A stretch of DNA of 27,454 bases, from positions 1 through 27,454 of the forward strand of contig JBBHKE010000567.1 in NCBI GenBank assembly GCA_037447655.1, read 5' to 3'. How positions within the stretch are numbered: the stretch's first letter is position 1; every line of letters begins with the position of its first letter. The DNA is from Zygnema cylindricum. Taxonomy: Eukaryota; Streptophyta; Zygnematophyceae; Zygnematales; Zygnemataceae. Shown piece by piece: positions 18,120 to 27,454 of this stretch. Under the pieces are notes generated by a model. That model saw only the letters and a program-made list of their open reading frames with translations. It was not told where the DNA came from and searched no databases. The position numbers and the translations under genes are program-made.

Positions 18120-18790
18120 ACAAATAGATAATCTAATAGCATCTTTGTGCAGTCTGGACTCCTTTGAGTTCACAGCAAGAAGAATCACTAAAAACGCCCA
18201 ACCAGGCGATTAGTTATGGAGTGGCAAAGATGGCAATATTTATACAAGCTTATTGTGAGAGAAGCGGCTACCTTCTCAATCCATTAAGACCTAAACCCTC
18301 TCACAACTCCTATCTACAGAGGTACCGAACCAATCAGAAGACTGTACAGTACAGAAAGGTACTACGACCGATGTCATTTTTATACGGCATGAGTAGGACA
18401 AGGCCATGGAGTGGACGCCTTTCTCCTTCAGACTTGTTCTCATGTTCTCCGAGATTTCCTCTTCTCAATGACGTCGTGCCACATGTCGCCAGGTCATGTC
18501 ATGACCTCGAACCGCCAAGGCGGCCATTTTGTGGTCTTGGCAATGGTGCGGGCCGTCGGATCAAACGGACTATAAATGACACCTGTTCAAAAACAAATGT
18601 CTGGTACATTGGTTTTGTGCGCACTTAAACTCCAACTAGTTTCTATGTATTCTATTTGTAATTCCGTTAATCGGATTAGTCGCCTATCTATTGTTTAAAT
18701 TGCTATCAAACCTCATGTATCCTAACGGACTACTGAGATAGTCTGGTAAGGGTTGACGGCTACGCCTCGCACTGTCGAAGGTCTCTAGTC
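18120..18790 (-). mobile_element. LTR-like region in reverse orientation
   Basis: Read on the minus strand, 18660-18470 has the same order of words as the promoter-like part of family A. It reads TTTGATCCGACGGCC (compare TTTGATCGGACGGCCG in A), then a GCC-rich/GGCGG inverted pair, then CATGTGGCACGACG where A has the G-box. It lies downstream, in minus-strand sense, of the reverse-strand copia RNase H at 18975, where a 3' LTR is expected. Boundaries are not determinable and no second copy is present. Confidence 0.4.
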
Positions 18791-18859
18791 CCCTGCATCA
18801 ATTTTTTTGCCAGGCGACCCAGCCCCTGGCTTGCAGATGGCTGGAGACGACCCTGTTCC

Positions 18860-19552
18860 TACTCCTCCCCCGGCCCACTCTCACCCACCACCTTCTCTCT
18901 CAGCTGCATTTGTGCACCCACCATTCCCCTACCTCCCACCCTCCTTTCCCACCCTATCCCAGCTTGTTCACGTTTCATTGGCCCACCCGTTCCACAAAAC
19001 ACCACCACTCCCTCCATATACCCCTGCAGCTGACCACCCACATCAGCTCTTTCACAGCAGAACAAGAGGCCATATACTCAGCCTCCATAGTGGACTGGGC
19101 AACAATTATTTGTTGCTTGCTGCTCCAACACCAAACACCTTCTCCCACATACAATACATACCCAGAAGTGCATCTTCTCATAGGTGGATCCCCATAACTT
19201 GCATCACTCCAAGTAGTGATGTCAGTGTGCTCCCCTCCCAAATGCAACCACATATTCCTAGTTCCCACCAGGTATCTCATTACTCTCTTGGCTGCCTCTT
19301 CCCAGATCAAGACTCCTACAGGATCCAACAGCTGTATGGTCTTGTCTTCAGAAGTATTTTAATGCTGGAGAATAGACTTGTTGATTTCTAGCCATTATTT
19401 GGCTTCATTTCCTAACTCCCTACTTACTTTCTTCAAGTCCATGGGAGGGGTACAACTCTTAGCATTCTCCATCTGAAATTTCTCCAGCATATTACCTATA
19501 GCCTTTTTCTGAGTAAGTCTGATTATCCTCTTCCCCCTATCCCTATCCATTA
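18860..19552 (-). pseudogene. Ty1/copia reverse transcriptase end and RNase H, reverse strand
   Basis: On the minus strand, RT C-terminal sequence at 19552-19380 reads RGKRIIRLTQKKAIGNMLEK, then FQMENAKSC and PPMDLKK, ending at a stop. The RNase H domain at 19328-18975 has EEAAKRVMRYLVGTRNMWLH, TTWSDASYGDPPMRRCTSGY (catalytic Asp) and CWSSKQQIIVAQSTMEAEYM (catalytic Glu). The usual PYR..IGSLMYL...RPDI segment between them is missing, so there is an internal deletion. After 18975 the frame decays. The A3 copy starts at 19553 inside this RT, so the upstream pol is displaced or lost. Confidence 0.9.
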
Positions 19553-19693
19553 TGTTCAAAAGAGGTAATTAATAGATCACCTCTCTTTTTTAGTTTTGCT
19601 TTAAAGAAAGAGAGTGAGGATCAAAGGCGTGCCATAGTTGCTGCCATATTTAGAAAGTGGGAGTTTTTGAAGTAGAGGATATTTTTCAAAAAT

Positions 19694-19769
19694 GTTGCCT
19701 ATGTCTAGATTTGAACCTGCGAACTCTGGATTCTCTATAGCCGGGCTCCTTAACCATTAAGGCGCTACC
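19694..19769 (-). other. Antisense tRNA-like segment, family A copy 3
   Basis: The minus strand shows GGTAGCGCCTTAATGGTTAA (A-box-like part), AATCCAGAGTTC and GCAGGTTCAAATCTAGAC (B-box-like part). The A-box hairpin is kept in its core, CCTTAA-CCA-TTAAGG. Other arms are decayed. Confidence 0.5.
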
Positions 19770-20188
19770 AAACGATACACGTGACGGGTTTCAAAGATAT
19801 ATAAACATTAACGCGACAGCTAATTAACAGCAGCCTAACGAAAAGGAGCAATTCATGCATGTACGCGAATCTGAAGCGTGTAAAATATGTTTTGATCGAA
19901 CGGTCGGCATTGTCGCCGCCACGCGAAGTGAGCTTTTAGCGTCATTTGGAGATAGCGTCACGCGGTGCCACGTGGAGCCACATTATTTGATACCGGAGAA
20001 GATGGGAGGAGGAACCATGGCTCCCGATTTCACAAGTGTCACCTTTTAGACCATGTCGTACAATGGCCGTACAATAAGTACATCTCTTATTGTACCTTCT
20101 TGTACCATATAGTGTTCCAATTGGACTAGGGTTTAGTAGTAGGTAGTCGTGAGTAGGCAGACCAAGATTTACTGAGATTTAGGTACCT

Positions 20189-20428
20189 CTCTCTAAGAAA
20201 GCTTGTAACTATAAAGGTCATCTTTGACCAGCCATAACTTACTGCTCAAGGAAGCAAATTCAGTGATTTTTTTTGCCTTTGACTCAAAGGAGTCTTGTCC
20301 TCACATGGGTGAGGGTTGTCAGAATATTTGTGTGCATGGGTGGCACTTATTCAGTGGGAAGGTGGAAGGGGAAAATATTATCCTACAGGCTTTACATAGG
20401 CTGCTCATTCTGTGGGTCAGTGGAGACC
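20189..20428 (+). other. Tandem short-hairpin array, A3
   Basis: Units match A1 in order: CTCTC-TAA-GAAAG (one mismatch), GGTCA-TCTT-TGACC, TGCT-CAAGGA-AGCA, GACTC-AAAG-GAGTC (20281-20294), CTCAC-ATGG-GTGAG (20300-20313), GTGC/GCAC (about 20332-20346) and GGTC-AGTGGA-GACC (20415-20428). In the sixth unit a T·G wobble of A1 is a T-A pair here. Loop sequences vary more than stems. Confidence 0.75.
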
Positions 20429-20439
20429 ACAAAATTTTA

Positions 20440-21433
20440 TGTTATAGGCCCACCCTCTATAGTGCCCATATTTGGTGGATCAGACTTTCTTTATTGGGAA
20501 ATGATGATGGAGGGAGAACTATTTGAGAAGCATCTATGGGGCATAGTGTCTGAACAAATTCGATGCCCACCTCCACCTACGTTTGGAGGGACACGTTTTT
20601 CTGGCACCTCCTCCTCTACAGTTGGTAGAACAGCTGCCACCATCACCGAGGATGAAGACAAGGAAGGAGAGGAGATTGTCATAGAAGGAGAAAACGGAGG
20701 AGTTGCAACTCAAGTGACACCATTGCCGAAGGCGATACCGGCAGCAGCACTACTAGCAACGACGACAAAGGTTTAGATCGAAAGACCAGAGTATAAAAGG
20801 TGGAACTAAAAAGACAAGGTTGCTAAGTTCTTAATTCTTAAAAGTGTAGCAAAGGGCATTGCCATTTCCCTTATGCATGTCAAATCTTCATTTCAGATTT
20901 GGATATCACCAGTTAACAAATATAAGAGTTGATCATTGCAGCAACAACAGTTGGCAAAAAATAAGATTTTAGCTTATACTTATAAAGGAGGAAGTATGAA
21001 TAATTATTGCAATGATTTAGGAGCATTATTTGGAGAGTTAGGGAGTGCAGGTAACTCATGGTCCGAGAGACAAAGAGTGAACACATTAATGATGAAACTA
21101 CCTGAAGAGAATGAGAATATCATTAACCGATTGCAGGACATAGGAGATAGCAATTGGAATTGGGATGACACTGTGGGAATGATTTTAGTGAAAGAAAGCA
21201 CCATAGAGCTTAGGAGAGGGAGTCCAAGTGTTCAAGCATTGTCTACAGGAGCTGATTGGCGGAAACGTGATGAGGAGATAGAGAAAGATCCCTATGAAAA
21301 ATTTGGTGAAAGAGGACAAGGAGGTGGCAGATTTGATAGACAGGGGAGAGGAACTTCTCGAGGAGGATTATGTCACTTTTGCAAGAAACCGGGACACTAT
21401 TTGGCAGATTGTGTCAAACTTGCAGATCTTTGA
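20440..21433 (+). pseudogene. Ty1/copia gag with zinc knuckle (stops, no frameshift)
   Basis: One frame covers the whole gag. It opens near 20440 with VPIFGGSDFLYWEMMMEGEL, then FEKHLWGIV, the typical copia gag start. A Thr/Glu-rich insert follows. The UBN2-like body includes KFLILKSVAKGIAISLMHVK, NNYCNDLGALFGELGSAGNS and VNTLMMKLPEENENIINRLQ. It ends in a CX2CX4HX4C zinc knuckle (CHFCKKPGHYLADC, 21371-21412). Stops lie at 20774, 20807, 20930 and 21431. The leader of A3 abuts its 5' end, so gag and A3 form one element. Gag would package element RNA in the cytoplasm. This copy cannot make full-length protein. Confidence 0.9.
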
Positions 21434-22060
21434 CTGGAAGATGGTGAACGAACCTTAAGGGATGGAGGAAAGAAAAAGGCTCTCCTGACTCAAGTTCATG
21501 ATGAGGAAGTGGAAGGAAAAACTGAACCAGAAGAGGAGCTTGAGGAGCTTCTTCTTAATCCGAAAAACATTGAAAAGCATGTCGACATTCCACGGAGACA
21601 AAAGTGTGCTTTTGGAGGTAAGAGGGATCCACCCGAGGATGGGTGGATCATAGACTCAGGGGCTTCAATGCATATGTGCAAAGATAAGCAGTGGTTCACT
21701 AAACTGAGAAAGATCCCAACAGGTTAGATAGAGTACAGAGATGGTAGAGTAGAAACCACAAGTCTTGTTGGAACTGTTGACTTGAAGGTTCTAGTTGATG
21801 GAAAGGCCTCAATTGTAACACTTTCAGGCGTTCTTTACATTCCACAGCTTAGCAAGAACCTAGTCTCAACAGCTCTCCTAGATGATAAGGAGTTTGAAAT
21901 TGTAACTAGGAAATCGTCAGAACAAGCATTGATAATGAGGTTTATTTCATAGCTAAGAAGGGCAGTTAAGGAATGTTCAAAATTATTCTTTGCAATGAAA
22001 AGAGTGTTCTCTACTAGTGTGCAAATGAGATGATGCTTTGGCATAAAAGGTTGGGGCATG
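21434..22060 (+). pseudogene. Ty1/copia protease and GAG-pre-integrase start, cut at 22061
   Basis: It continues in the gag frame: an acidic linker, then the aspartic protease core WIIDSGASMHMCKDKQWF (about 21643-21696) with the catalytic DSG motif intact. A TAG at 21725 is followed by GVLYIPQLSKNLVSTALLDD, the second conserved protease block. A frameshift near 21905 leads to the GAG-pre-integrase motif ANEMMLWHKRLGH at about 22022-22060. Exactly there the left D arm begins (22061), so the rest of pol (integrase, RT, RNase H) is missing from this side. Confidence 0.88.
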
Positions 22061-23352
22061 TGTCATGCACGATTATATTTATTTCCTATGGAGGATTTTC
22101 GACCCTATAACTACTTCGTTGGATGGGGTTTCGGACCAATTTTGGAGTTGGTCAATATTGAGCCGGCAAGGCTCCAAAAGCCATTTTTGAGAGATGATTA
22201 TGATCACAAATATTATTTTTTTGTTCTGTAATCGAACGCCCTATTAAATTCTATATAGCATAGCTAATTGAACTTTATTTCACTTAATTTGGATAATTAG
22301 GCTATAAGATATGTGAGGTCAAAGTAGTGTTTTGGTGCAGATTGTAGAAACTTTGACGTTCAATATCTTTTCAACGGCTAAGTTAAACATGCTATATTTT
22401 ATATTGATAGATAGAACTTTTAATACCTTTCTAATGAATGTTTGTTTGGATTGATCAGATGGAAATTATTAGAGATATGGCAGTTTCTGTAAACTGCATA
22501 ATCTAGGTAAATTATTGACTTTTTGAAGTAATGATTGCTTTTGCTGGTTGGAAATTAGTACAGGCTGTCCAACCAACTTTTCATAAGTCATAATTTCTGA
22601 CTATTTCGGGAAATAAACAGAGAATGATTCCCGTAGTGTCATATTTTGATGCTAAGTATTAGTTCTATGTACTTTAGGTTGTTAGAATTCAATATTGTCT
22701 TGGAAAATGAAGGCTCAGAACTGTCTCTCAGTTCTGTCGCCTTTCAAAACCCGAACTTACGAGAAAAGAGCTATTTTGCCAGCCTCCCTTTTGCCATCTT
22801 TGGATCATGTTGGAGTTGACTTCCAGTTAGTCAATTTGTGTCTTGTTTGGCAACAAGGATACTTGGGGCTTTCTGATTGCAATAGTCCTTGGGATTCTAA
22901 AGGAGGGAGTTGGACAGATCCCTTATTGGGAGGGATCCGTGGGGTTTCGGGACCTTTGGAGTCTGATCTCGGGAGTTTTTCCGTAGCCTCAGTTTGCTCC
23001 TCTGGGTGGGTCAAAACCTTTATAAAGTTAGCATTCGGGGACGCTTGAATGTTACTTATTTTGTGCTTAATTCTTTGGAATATGTCTATGTATTGTGGTG
23101 AATGGCTTCTGTTTGAGTAGGGTAGGAGGTAATATTGTTAAGTCTGCAGAGATCACTGTCATAAATGTTATGGCAGTCTAAATTATTTCCATTTTGATTT
23201 GATTTGTTAATTCCCAGGATTAGGGTTATGGTTGACTTTCTTTTGTTTAAAGTTGTTAGCATAGCCCACCGAGCTTGATGATATTAAATCTCGCAGTTAG
23301 ACAGAACTGAGAGACCGTGCATTGTTGTGTTTTATAAGATGCACTTGTGTCT
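22061..23352 (+). mobile_element. Family D LTR-like arm, left
   Basis: It starts TGTCATGCACGATTATATTT and is homologous, inverted, to 25594-24305 along its whole length, with similar size (1292 and 1290 bp). The TGTCAxGC start is LTR-like. The exact 3' end is uncertain because no CA end can be fixed. It contains a 117-codon open frame (22695-23048) whose counterpart on the other arm has a different open phase, so it is more likely LTR sequence than a gene. CAGAACTG-TCTCT-CAGTTCTG (22716-22736) is a perfect 8-bp hairpin. It inserts into the copia GAG-pre-integrase coding region. Confidence 0.8.
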
Positions 23353-23473
23353 CCAATTTCTCAGTGACTGCGACAAGTTTGAGAGTTGGAGAGAGAAGTT
23401 AGAGATAGACTGCCTCGACTTCTATATTTCTTTTCAGACCTAGAAAATACTAATAAAACCATTAGTTTCTACA
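23353..23473 (-). mobile_element. Inverted fragment of the family B LTR 5' end
   Basis: The reverse complement matches the first ~120 bp of B2 (12098-12218), from TGTAGAAACTAATGG (at 23473 going down) to GAGAAATTGG. It sits exactly between the left D arm and D internal sequence. The right-hand D copy has instead about 80 bp of different AT-rich sequence at that point. Confidence 0.85.
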
Positions 23474-23800
23474 GTAGAGACGTGTTGGGAACTGAATAAA
23501 TGGGTGAAACTAGCTCTTTCTCCTAGAGGGATGGCCAAATTTCTGCAGATTCAGGGATGCCATCAGTGCCATCAGTTCCTCCTACAAGTGGAGGAGGAGA
23601 CATTCCAAATCTCCCCAACCCTCCTCCTATTTTCCCCCAAAAACAATAAGGGAATGATTATGGAGTGAACACGACAGTCCTAACATTGGGATGGGGTTGT
23701 AACTTTTCTGTCTTTTTATTGTTTTTATCATCTATATGTCTGCACTAATGTTGTCAAGATGATCATTGTATTTCGACGTATGGAATTCTCCACGCAGAGT
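23474..23800 (+). pseudogene. Internal gag-like fragment of left D element
   Basis: 23494-23640 reads GETSSFS, a stop, then QISADSGMPSVPSVPPTSGG and DIPNLPNPPP. It matches the reverse-strand frame at 24215-24060 in the same phase. The Pro/Ser-rich character resembles the other gag-like remnants. It ends with a stop at about 23648. 23650-23800 is AT-rich and holds nothing I recognise. Confidence 0.5.
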
Positions 23801-24304
23801 GTTATTAGTCGCCAAATTTATATATTATTCTTCTTGCATGAAGCATCACAGCCATGGGCTCCACAAGAGTCGAGAATTTAAGGTGAGGTTGTCTAGCACG
23901 TGTAGCTGGTCCGGTTATAGGAGAGTGAGTGGAAGCAGCCGAATAAGGGGGATGAGAAGGTGAAGCTATCTTAATCGGTGGAAATGGCCGAGAGGCACAT
24001 CTTCGCTCGACAGATTCGACTAGAGTGGGGAAATCTTCAGTTGACATCCTAATAGGAGGAGTGGCAGAAGAGGAGAAATAGGGGAACGACTTGGAAGATT
24101 TGGAATGTCTTGTCCTCCACCTGTAGGAGAAACCGATGGCACCGATGGCATCCCCGAATCTACAGAAATTTGGCCTACCCTCCGGGAGGAAGAGCTAGTT
24201 TCACCTATTTTCGGGGTTCTAAACATGTCTCTACGAGGTGCCCTCCCACCTTCTCTTCTATTCGAACACCCATCTATATTTTTTTAAAAATAAATTGAAA
24301 TCAA
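23801..24304 (-). pseudogene. Internal gag-like frame of right D element
   Basis: On the minus strand a frame at 24226-24020 reads KIGETSSSSRRVGQISVDSG and then MPSVPSVSPTGGGQDIPNLP. It overlaps, in another phase, a Pro/Ser-rich frame at 24047-23805 (MSTEDFPTLVESVERRCASR, later SHPPYSAASTHSP). Conservation of the first part in phase with 23494-23640 on the opposite arm supports past coding. No domain is diagnostic, and it is inferred to be the N-terminal part of a D-family gag-like protein. 24230-24304 is AT-rich leader. Confidence 0.5.
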
Positions 24305-25594
24305 AGACACAAGTGCACCTTATAAAACACAACAATGCACGGTTTCTCAGTTCAGTCTAACCGCGAGCTTTAATATCAACAAGGTCAGAGGGGTATGCAA
24401 ACAACTTTAAGCAAAAGAGAGTCAACCATAACCCTAATCATAGGAATTAACAAATCAAATCAAAATAGAAATAATTTAGACCGCCATAACATTTATGACA
24501 GTGATCTCTACAGAATTAACAATATTGCCTCTTAACCTACTCAATCAAAAGCCATTCTCCACTATACATAAACATATTACAAAGAATTAAACACAAAACA
24601 AGTAACATCCAAGCGTCAGTGAATGCTAACTCAATAAGGGTTTTGACCCACGCAAAGGAGCGAACTGAGGCCACGGAAACTCTCATGATCAGACACCGAA
24701 GGTCCCAAAAACCCACAGATCCCTCCAAATCAGGGATCTGTCCGACTCCCTCCTTTAGACTCCCAATGACAATTGCAATCAGAAAGCCCTAAGTATCATT
24801 GTTGCCAAACAAGACACTAATTGGCTAATTGCAAGGCAACCCCAACATGATCCAAAGATGGCAAAAGTGAGGCTCGCAAAATAGCTCTTTTCTGATGAAT
24901 TCAGGTTTCGGAAGGCGACAGAACTGAGAGATAGTTATGAGCCTTCATTTCCAAGGCAATATTGAGTTCCAACAACCTAAAACACTTAGAACTAATACTT
25001 AGCATCAAAAACAGACACTAGGGGACTCATCCTAAGTTTAATTACGAAAAACGTCAGAACATTTGACTTATGAACCATTGGTTGGACAGCCTGTACTAAT
25101 TTCCAACCAGCAAAAGCAATCATTACTTCAAAAAGTCAATAATTGACCTATATTATGTAGTTTACAGAAATTGCCATATCTCTCTAAATATCCATAAGGT
25201 TACTAAAAACCAAATCTTATTGAAAAAGGTTTTAAAATGTTATATTTACCAATATAAATTTCAGCGTATTTGAATGATTCTTTGAAAAGTTAATGTACAT
25301 CAAAGTTTCCAAAAACTGCACCAAAAGACTACTTTGACCTAACATATCTCGTAGCTTAATTATCCAAATTAAGTGAAGATTAGTTCTATCAGCTACTCTA
25401 CATAACTTTAATATGACGTTCGATTACAGAGCAAAAAAATAAATGGTGTTCTCAAAATCGTCCCTCAAAAATAGCTTTTGGTGCCTTGCCGACCCGATAA
25501 TAACTAACTCCAAAATTGGTACGAAATCGCATCCAATGAAGTCGTAATAAGGTGGAAATTCCTACATAGGCAATAAACATTATCGTGCGTGACA
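24305..25594 (-). mobile_element. Family D LTR-like arm, right (inverted)
   Basis: Inverted homologue of 22061-23352. In minus-strand sense it starts TGTCACGCACGATAATG at 25594 and ends near the AGACACAAGTGC of 24305. Blocks such as GTGCATTGTTGTGTTTTATA and the 24880-24980 region match closely, with many point differences and few gaps. The two D copies face each other with their internal parts inward. Confidence 0.8.
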
Positions 25595-26200
25595 CTCCAC
25601 CACCAGATTTACATGAAAGCGTTGGGAGGAACAAGCTTAGGGCTTTCTATGGGCAACAATCCCGTGATCACGAGGTTCTAAAGATAGTAATAGAGGAGCT
25701 AGGTCGAGAGCAGACGTGTGAGAATCATGGAGGAGACAGGGGATGGAAAAGCTGAAGATGTCTCCTCTACCACATTCTGATTTTTTGTCTGCCAAATTCG
25801 TTACTTTGGGGAGTAGTTATCGAAGACGAAACGCGAGAGATTAAACAGCTAACGGGCATATATTGGTCCTAGGGAATCCCTCAACATTGATTTTTTCCCA
25901 CATCTTCATCACCTTCTCCGAAATTTGGCAGGGTTTCGTCGAAAGAGGGAATAATTGTTGATTCTTTTTCACCCACAAGGGGGGGGGGAGGAATCAAGAG
26001 CAAGGTGGGGTAGTTTCGGAATTAGTTGTAGAAGATATACAACCTAATTTACCGGTCTAGATTTTAGAGTTACTTGAGGTAGAGGGAAAAATAGCAACAC
26101 TCGGTGAACCGTTTTTTAGGGAATGAGAGAAGGGGATCGAGAACTTGCACCCGTGGTTGCACAACGAGATTGGAGTCTTTTCTCCAACAAATAGTTAGGC
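25595..26200 (+). pseudogene. Possible gag-like N-terminal remnant beyond the D pair
   Basis: ATGGAGGAGACAGG (about 25727), then AAGCTGAAGAT, resembles the opening of the gag-like remnant at 9069. A neighbouring frame from 25743 reads MEKLKMSPLPHSDFLSAKFV then TLGSSYRRRNARD and a stop. A G10 run (25979-25988) follows CACAA and disrupts the frame. Coding evidence is weak and no domain is recognised. Confidence 0.3.
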
Positions 26201-26209
26201 ATTGGAGCT

Positions 26210-26735
26210 ATAGTGGAGGAGGATTTAGTTGTGGGTGGAACAGGGCCGAGAGATGACTTAGTTCCAATTCCATCATTGGTACTTTCTCCGACCAACAATC
26301 CGAAACTACACTCCATTTTTTTTCGATACAAGTCTGCTAGAGCTCCTAATCCAAAAGAAGCACCTTTGGAACAGATTCGTGACATAGATAAGATTTTAAC
26401 ACCTATTCCTTCTCGTTTCGAGCATCTTGTTCCAACCTCTCCTCCTATTGATCCACTTTTCCGTCCCATTATGCGTTCTGTGGGACACCAACGATTTGAC
26501 CTAACCGGGTTAATGTCCGCCATCCAGGCTAAGTTGAACATTGGGGTAGAGAGGGATGTTCCTAGAGAGTTAGGAATGAGTGGGAAATAAAAGGTTAGGA
26601 TTTGAGAGTTCACGAAAATTATAAGGGAAGTAGGGGAATCGTCAAGGTCAGCAGCTGATCCATTGAGGGTTGGGCGATTTTCTAAGAAAGAGACCACAAG
26701 GGATTATACAGACCGATGATACTATTTTTGGATCT
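26210..26735 (+). pseudogene. Proline-rich gag-like frame of unknown family
   Basis: A clean frame at 26213-26590 (125 codons) reads VGGTGPRDDLVPIPSLVLSP, then RAPNPKEAPLEQIRDIDKIL and FDLTGLMSAIQAKLNIGVER. It continues past a TAA at 26588 and further stops with EFTKIIREVGESSRSAADPL. The amino-acid mix (Pro/Ser linkers between helical segments) is like the other gag-like remnants. The reverse-strand 193-codon frame over the same bases is judged a shadow. I do not recognise a domain. Confidence 0.4.
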
Positions 26736-26839
26736 GATGCATTGGTACAGAAAAAGGACGGGGACGAAATCAACACCCATCTCATCACCAAATAGAACAA
26801 ACAATCGAAGAGTTAGACCTTGACTAGATCCAGGGGTGA

Positions 26840-27454
26840 TTTTGAAGGAGAAATTTCAAAAAATGTACAAGAAAATTTGGAAATTAGGTTGCAACAACTC
26901 TCAACCACACCTATAGTTATACCCTTTATCACTCCCCAAATAAGAAAAAACCCTTCTCGTTCTCCTCTTTCTCTTTCTAGCTCCTCCACCTCCTCTTCTA
27001 CACCATCTTCACCCATTTCCCCTATTCCCTCTATAGAAGGTTTACCCTTTAATCCCACCTTTCACTCTTTTCATTCACATCCTCCACCTAGTGATAAACA
27101 TTTACACCGACAGGGTGATGGAGGTAACATCATAGATAAATCAAATTCATCTTATTCCACTCCTTCATCACCCTCCACTCTTTTTTACCTTCTTATCCCG
27201 GATCCTCGTCATTGGTTCCTAATTCATATAGTCTTTCGGAGCCACCCGATCCTCCTTCACCAACTTGGAGTGTGCCGTCTTTGGGGAACCCTATTTCTCC
27301 TATCTTTGATACCACTACTTTGGAAAATAGAGGATTCTGATTGCCTTTTGAGGACGGTTTCCAGATGGGGGATAACTCGAGGTTATTTATTGGGGATGCA
27401 TCAAGCATTTCTTTTTCTTTGTTTAAACTCCAATGGGAGTCTTTTTATGCCGCT
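26840..27454 (+). pseudogene. Ser/Pro-rich disordered reading frame, partial at window end
   Basis: A + strand frame open from about 26842 to 27185 begins EISKNVQENLEIRLQQLSTT and passes into a strongly Ser/Pro-rich part (SPLSLSSSSTSSSTPSSPIS). A one-base shift near 27185 restores reading as SYSLSEPPDPPSPTWSVPSL, a TGA at 27338, then GFQMGDNSRLFIGDASSISF to the window edge. Codon third positions are mostly pyrimidine and A. It is likely part of the same decayed protein as 26210-26735. No domain is recognised, and the end is outside the window. Confidence 0.4.

Larger units (their letters stand above)
19553..20435 (+). mobile_element. LTR plus leader repeat, family A copy 3
   Basis: It starts TGTTCAAAAGAGGTAATTAA inside the reverse-strand copia RT and is the most diverged A copy. 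It has the tRNA-like segment (19694-19769), G-box palindrome GGTGCCACGTGGAGCC (19964-19979), a GTAC cluster (20055-20105) and a hairpin array (20189-20428). The leader passes directly into a Ty1/copia gag frame, which ties family A to copia-type elements. Confidence 0.75.

Noticed and set aside
18660-18790. A tRNA-like segment in the reverse LTR-like region
   Set aside because: Some words resemble the module (ACGGCTACGCC, GAAGGTC), but no convincing B box or T arm was found.
22695-23048. A 117-codon protein gene in the left D arm
   Set aside because: The homologous right arm is open in a different phase, and the sequence lies within an LTR-like repeat, so coding is not supported.
26116-26697. 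A 193-codon reverse-strand gene
   Set aside because: The forward frame at 26213-26590 has the Pro/Ser-rich, helical composition of nearby gag-like remnants. The reverse frame looks like its shadow.

Overview
The window looks like nuclear DNA of a land plant or close streptophyte relative. The evidence is TTTAGGG/CCCTAAA-type telomere-like motifs, plant-style Ty1/copia and Ty3/gypsy LTR-retrotransposon remnants, and G-box (CACGTGGC) promoters inside the LTR-like repeats. I see no intact host gene, no rRNA, no functional tRNA and no CRISPR array. The species cannot be named from the sequence, and the lineage call is an inference.

Layout. (1) 1-1500 is AT-rich non-coding DNA with degenerate telomere-like motifs. 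(2) 1560-5705 is a strand-asymmetric polypyrimidine array built on a CCCTCT hexamer. It is followed by a strand switch to a G-run cluster (5715-5780) and a second small CT block (5875-6050). (3) 6100-15100 is a chain of LTR-plus-leader repeats of three families, called C (about 6100-6900), A (7779, 14070 and later 19553) and B (9489, 12098). Most are followed by decayed, proline/serine-rich gag-like reading frames that the next element interrupts. (4) 15110-18800 holds palindromes and a CGATAT motif cluster, then a broken Ty3/gypsy pol (RT, RNase H, start of integrase) and an LTR-like region in reverse orientation. (5) 18860-19552 is the reverse-strand end of a Ty1/copia pol, cut by the third A copy. 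That copy leads into a Ty1/copia gag-protease frame (20440-22060). (6) 22061-25594 is a convergent pair of related elements (family D) with 1.29-kb inverted arms. (7) 25600-27454 is another gag-like, proline/serine-rich coding remnant that runs off the window.

The most unusual signal is shared by families A and B. Between the LTR promoter and the gag region lies a run of about seven or eight short consecutive hairpins, typically a 5-6 bp stem closing a G-rich 3-5 nt loop such as AGGG. It is present in all five copies, and paired changes keep the stems. The same LTR families, and family C, also carry a tRNA-like segment (A-box-like and B-box-like) in antisense orientation. Together they suggest LTR elements with a structured RNA leader and a resident Pol III promoter-like module. 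I know of no description that matches exactly, but I could not search.

All protein-coding remnants carry stops or frameshifts, so this is a retroelement graveyard rather than a gene-bearing region. It still preserves conserved non-coding structure.
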